Shown here: piece after piece, positions 60,790 to 64,000 of the stretch
How the letters are laid out: every line of letters begins with the position of its first letter
Numbering within the stretch: position 1 is the first letter of the stretch
From: Bacteroidota bacterium
GTDB taxonomy: Bacteria; Bacteroidota; Bacteroidia; Cytophagales; Cyclobacteriaceae
Direction: 5' to 3'
Assembly (NCBI GenBank): GCA_023417065.1
Contig: JAEZGH010000042.1
Span: 62,001 to 126,000 of the forward strand
DNA length: 64,000 bases
Made by a program: the position numbers and the translations under genes
Notes under the pieces: generated by a model
The model's database searches: none
Seen by the model: the letters and a program-made list of their open reading frames with translations, nothing else
Told to the model about the DNA's origin: nothing

Positions 60790-62067
60790 ATGGATAAGAA
60801 ACAACTGAGGCAACTCTTTAGTCTGCCGGTCATCGTCGCTGCGCTCGGATACTTCGTCGATATTTATGACCTCCTATTGTTCAGTATAGTCAGGCGTGAA
60901 AGCCTGACCGACCTTGGCGTTCCCGCCGCAGAGCTTTTCGATAGCGGCGAATTCCTGCTTCAGGTACAGATGATCGGGCTCCTGGTGGGAGGTATCATCT
61001 GGGGTGTCATGGGCGACAAAAGAGGCAGGCTCTCCGTCCTCTTCGGGTCTATACTTCTTTACTCACTGGCAAACATCGCTAACGGTTTCGTTACCAACGT
61101 TCCTCAGTATGCCATCCTCCGCTTCATTGCAGGCATCGGCCTTGCGGGTGAACTTGGCGCCGGAGTTACACTGGTTTCGGAGACACTTCCTCCAAAACTC
61201 CGCGGGTGGGGCACGACAATCATTGCAACGGTGGGGCTGATGGGTGCTGTTCTCGCCAACATCGTTTCCAAAACCTTTGTATGGCAAACTGCTTACTTCA
61301 TCGGAGGGGGCTTAGGCTTGATACTCCTCATTGCACGCGTCAGCGTGTTTGAATCGGGCATATTCCTGCGTACCGTGGAGAAGACTATTCCCCGCGGAAA
61401 TTTCTTCCTCCTCTTCCAGAATCGCACGAGACTGCGGAAGTTTCTCGGATGCATATTTATCGGATTGCCTATCTGGTACGCCATCGGCATCCTGATCACC
61501 TTCTCTCCCGAGTTTGCCAGTGCGCTCGGGGTAGGTGAAATCAAAGCCGGAGATGCGGTAATGTTAAGTTACCTCGGACTCGCTGCAGGTGACTTGTTTA
61601 GTGGCTTCCTGAGTCAGACCTTCCGGTCGCGAAAATCCATTGTGCGGCTCTTTATCTTACTTACCTTCTTTTTTATCCTCCTTTACCTGTTTTCCCCATT
61701 CCGAAGCACCACCTTCTTTTTCATCACGTGCTTCACACTGGGGTTTGGAATTGGCTACTGGGCCCTGTTTGTAACCATTGCAGCCGAGCAATTCGGCACC
61801 AATCTTCGCGCAACGGTCGCGACATCCGTCCCTAATTTCATTCGGGGAACGGTGGTTCCCCTAACCTTGATGTTCAAGTTTCTTCGCACCACGATCAGTG
61901 AACATTTTGAGGGAAGCTCGGTGGTAGGTGACCCAAAACATACAGGCCTGATCTATGGGGCGCTGATCGTCGGGATTTTTACGATAGTAATAGCGGTTAT
62001 CTCGCTGAAAGCTATCGATGAGACCTTTGGCCGTGATCTCGATTTTGAGGAGGAGCATCAATCCTGA
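60790..62067 (+). CDS. Major facilitator superfamily transporter
   Basis: The 425-residue membrane protein has about twelve hydrophobic segments in two halves. The loop 2-3 MFS signature is WGVMGDKRGRLSVLFGS. The family-typical R-F-x-x-G-x-G-x-x-G-E in RFIAGIGLAGELGAG and PPKLRGWGTTII place it near the metabolite:H+ symporter/sugar porter groups. The second half contains LGFGIGYWALFVTIAAEQFGT and an Arg-rich end at EQFGTNLRATVATSVPN. DLLLFSIVRRE near the start contains a potential substrate Asp. Substrate cannot be told; carboxylates or nucleotides-precursors are possible in that group. It stands alone, 184 bp after the transsulfuration gene. Confidence 0.9.
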   Translation: MDKKQLRQLFSLPVIVAALGYFVDIYDLLLFSIVRRESLTDLGVPAAELFDSGEFLLQVQMIGLLVGGIIWGVMGDKRGRLSVLFGSILLYSLANIANGFVTNVPQYAILRFIAGIGLAGELGAGVTLVSETLPPKLRGWGTTIIATVGLMGAVLANIVSKTFVWQTAYFIGGGLGLILLIARVSVFESGIFLRTVEKTIPRGNFFLLFQNRTRLRKFLGCIFIGLPIWYAIGILITFSPEFASALGVGEIKAGDAVMLSYLGLAAGDLFSGFLSQTFRSRKSIVRLFILLTFFFILLYLFSPFRSTTFFFITCFTLGFGIGYWALFVTIAAEQFGTNLRATVATSVPNFIRGTVVPLTLMFKFLRTTISEHFEGSSVVGDPKHTGLIYGALIVGIFTIVIAVISLKAIDETFGRDLDFEEEHQS

Positions 62068-62116
62068 AACTCGTAACCGACTATTCCGTTACGAACAGCA
62101 AAACATTCAATACGTT

Positions 62117-62134
62117 TTGATACCTTTGTATCAA
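62117..62134 (+). promoter_or_regulatory. TPR-kinase promoter -7 box inside a perfect inverted repeat
   Basis: TTGATAC-CTTT-GTATCAA (62117-62134) is a perfect 7-bp inverted repeat with a 4-base centre. The -7 box TACCTTTG (62121-62128) lies within it. The kinase start GTG is at 62147. A repressor bound to the repeat would block polymerase, so this may be an operator. Confidence 0.55.
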
Positions 62135-62146
62135 GGCCCTACTATA

Positions 62147-64000
62147 GTGAAATACCCAATCCTATTTCTCTTGTCTTTCTGTTCTATCCTGGCATCCGCC
62201 CAGAACAGAGAACTAATCAAGACGATAAGGGAGCAGCTGCAGAACGCTGACGAACGTAATCGTTTCCAATTGCTGAACAGCCTGGCCTGGGAGTACCGTT
62301 GGGCGAACCCCGACAGTACGATCTACTACGCCAGCGAAGCTTATGTTCTTGGTCAGAACATGAAGCTGCCAAAGGGCATCGCCGAACCTTTGAACTTCAT
62401 CGGTGTTGCCTTTAACTACAAAGGAGATCGCATTCAGGCCTATGAATACTATGAAAAAGCCCTGAGGATCGCTACTGCCCAGCAGGATTCCACCCAGATT
62501 GCATATTCCAACAATAACCTTGGACGCCTTTTTTTCGAGCAGGGCGTATTGTCGCGGTCTTACGAATACTTCACCAATTCCCTGTTCATCTTTCAGCATA
62601 TCAAGGATTCATCGGGTCTGGCCTATACGTATCAAAGTCTCGCTAACCTGTACAGACTTCAGGGCGACTTTGAAAAAGCGGAGAAGAACTACCTTAAAGC
62701 ATACAACTTCCGCCTCCTGCTGGGAAACACCCGCGACATCATGTCGGCGATGGGCCAGCTCGGACGCTTATATCAGGACAACAAGGATCACGCAAAAGCA
62801 TTGCGTTACTTCCACCTCGCGGACTCAGCAGGACGGGTCATCAACGATGAAATCCTTCAGGCTGAAGTCAAGACCCTCATCGCGGAAAGCTACCTGAACC
62901 AGGACATGTTCAGTAAAGCCGAGGCCATGTGCGAGGAAGGTTTGAGTGTAATCCGCAGAGTCGGCTCCGTACGCATGTTCCCACAGGCTGCCCTTACCAT
63001 GGGGCAGATCAAATTCCGGATGGGTGATCTTGCCCAGGCACGCAAGTATTTCCGTGAAGCACTCAATATAGCCACAGAAATTCGCGACCTCAATTCAAAA
63101 ATGGAATCACATTACTGGTTGTGGAAATTATCAGAAAAGGAAAACAACCATAGTGAGGTACTAAAGAATCACAATCAATACCTGGTGCTGAAAGATTCGG
63201 TCAAAGACCTGGACGTAGCACGTCAGGTGGAAAGGCTGCAGTTTGAAATTGAAATCGGGAAGAAAGATCGGGAAAACGAATTGCTCAAAGCCACGCAGGC
63301 GAAGAACGATGCCCTGCTCCAGCAGCACAAACTGCAAAACATCATACTGATCATCATTCTCGTCTCTATCAGCGCTCTTGTGTTCATTCAGTTCCTTGCC
63401 AGCAGGCGCAGGCAGGCGATAAACCGGAAGCTCGCCGAGCAAAACCATTTTATTGATCGTCAGCGCCAGGAGATCATCGCACAGAATGAAAAACTCTCCA
63501 AACGCAATCAGGAATTGTCGGATCTCAACTATGAGAAGGACACGTTGATGAGCATTGTGGCTCACGACCTGAAGTCGCCGCTTAACCGGATCAACGGCAT
63601 GGTTGAAATCATGGAGCTCGAGGGCGGGCTCACACCAGCTCAACGGACGTACCTGCAGATGACGCGGGATGCGACGCGTTCAGGCCTTGACCTGATCAAA
63701 GACCTGCTCGACGTTCACATGCTTCAGGAAAACACAGTTCCCCACAGAACGGTGTTCAACATCAGCGAATTTATTCTGAAGAAAACGAAGGCTTTCGAAC
63801 CTAGTGCTGAAGCGAAAGGTATCCATCTCCAGATTCTGCGGGTTGAAAACGAGGCTACGCTTCAGGATGTGAACTACCTGGGCCGCATTATCGATAACCT
63901 GCTGTCCAACGCCATTAAATTCTCAAAGCCCAACTCCACGGTTAGCGTGGCTGCCGGAAAGGATAATGAGACCCTATGGTTCTCCGTAAAGGATGAAGGC
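62147..64000 (+). CDS. TPR-domain histidine kinase, 3' end outside the window
   Basis: 618 codons are open from GTG 62147 to the window end with no stop. A signal segment covers about 1-19 (FLLSFCSILASAQ). Repeated TPR units occupy about 30-340 (for example NNNLGRLFFEQGVLSRSYEY and GDFEKAEKNYLKAYNFRL). A transmembrane helix lies at about 396-416 (LQNIILIIILVSISALVF). A coiled coil leads to HisKA: SIVAHDLKSPLNRINGMVEI with His near 472. The N box LDNLLSNAIKFSKPNS in the order IIDNLLSNAIKF follows at about 584; the G boxes are beyond the window. TPRs are periplasmic, so the signal probably comes from a protein there. The kinase's regulator is not visible in the window. Confidence 0.92.
   Translation, partial: MKYPILFLLSFCSILASAQNRELIKTIREQLQNADERNRFQLLNSLAWEYRWANPDSTIYYASEAYVLGQNMKLPKGIAEPLNFIGVAFNYKGDRIQAYEYYEKALRIATAQQDSTQIAYSNNNLGRLFFEQGVLSRSYEYFTNSLFIFQHIKDSSGLAYTYQSLANLYRLQGDFEKAEKNYLKAYNFRLLLGNTRDIMSAMGQLGRLYQDNKDHAKALRYFHLADSAGRVINDEILQAEVKTLIAESYLNQDMFSKAEAMCEEGLSVIRRVGSVRMFPQAALTMGQIKFRMGDLAQARKYFREALNIATEIRDLNSKMESHYWLWKLSEKENNHSEVLKNHNQYLVLKDSVKDLDVARQVERLQFEIEIGKKDRENELLKATQAKNDALLQQHKLQNIILIIILVSISALVFIQFLASRRRQAINRKLAEQNHFIDRQRQEIIAQNEKLSKRNQELSDLNYEKDTLMSIVAHDLKSPLNRINGMVEIMELEGGLTPAQRTYLQMTRDATRSGLDLIKDLLDVHMLQENTVPHRTVFNISEFILKKTKAFEPSAEAKGIHLQILRVENEATLQDVNYLGRIIDNLLSNAIKFSKPNSTVSVAAGKDNETLWFSVKDEG

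Overview
The window looks like chromosome of a Bacteroidota bacterium, most likely of the Cytophagales. The clues are Bacteroidota-type -7 promoter boxes (TAnnTTTG) ahead of several genes, an OmpL-like BBP2 porin, a eukaryote-like type II glutamine synthetase, many soluble or hybrid histidine kinases, a PaaN-type aldehyde dehydrogenase and a Bacteroidota-style tyrosine integrase. This placement is inferred from gene content; there is no rRNA in the window.

Layout. 1-3.7 kb is a nitrogen-assimilation locus: ammonium transporter (5' end outside the window), a BBP2 porin and glutamine synthetase. 3.8-9.5 kb holds a SET-domain protein, convergent with a 1339-aa DUF4011-like superfamily 1 helicase, and a triple helix-hairpin-helix membrane protein. 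9.7-13.1 kb holds hemA, an AraC regulator and a divergent diheme cytochrome c. 13.2-17.0 kb is a co-directional run: ECF sigma factor, 4-TM protein, TraB/GumN protein, S1/P1 nuclease and YdjC-like deacetylase. 17.0-23.0 kb carries a beta-propeller lipoprotein behind an unrecognised 1673-aa exported protein.

23.1-37.9 kb is a signalling cluster. It has two REC-kinase proteins, a 2143-aa hybrid kinase with eleven near-identical 92-residue HAMP units, GAF and three receiver domains, a CHASE3 kinase with a stand-alone receiver, and a membrane PAS protein without a kinase domain. None of them has a visible DNA-binding output. Two small secreted proteins and an M23 peptidase lipoprotein, apparently frameshifted away from its SH3 tail, lie among them.

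38.4-40.2 kb is gamma-glutamyltransferase. 40.6-49.2 kb is an 8.6-kb integrated element in the 3' end of tRNA-Arg(CCT), bounded by a 24-bp direct repeat. It encodes an integrase, two small HTH proteins, a RepA-like ATPase, a Toprim primase-like protein, a VRR-NUC nuclease and a block of unrecognised genes. It has candidate integrase arm sites at both ends and a phased array of inverted pentamers between the ATPase and primase genes. No relaxase, capsid or large terminase is visible, so it may be a phage satellite or a minimal integrative replicon.

49.4-64.0 kb returns to housekeeping genes: paaN, a DUF4197 lipoprotein, cinA, pyruvate phosphate dikinase, a 2-oxo acid dehydrogenase E2, an orphan ParA with a small coupled partner, a cystathionine gamma-synthase-like enzyme, an MFS transporter and a TPR histidine kinase cut by the window end. 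A degenerate heptamer repeat (AATCAGA-like) recurs in intergenic regions between 38.3 and 60.6 kb.
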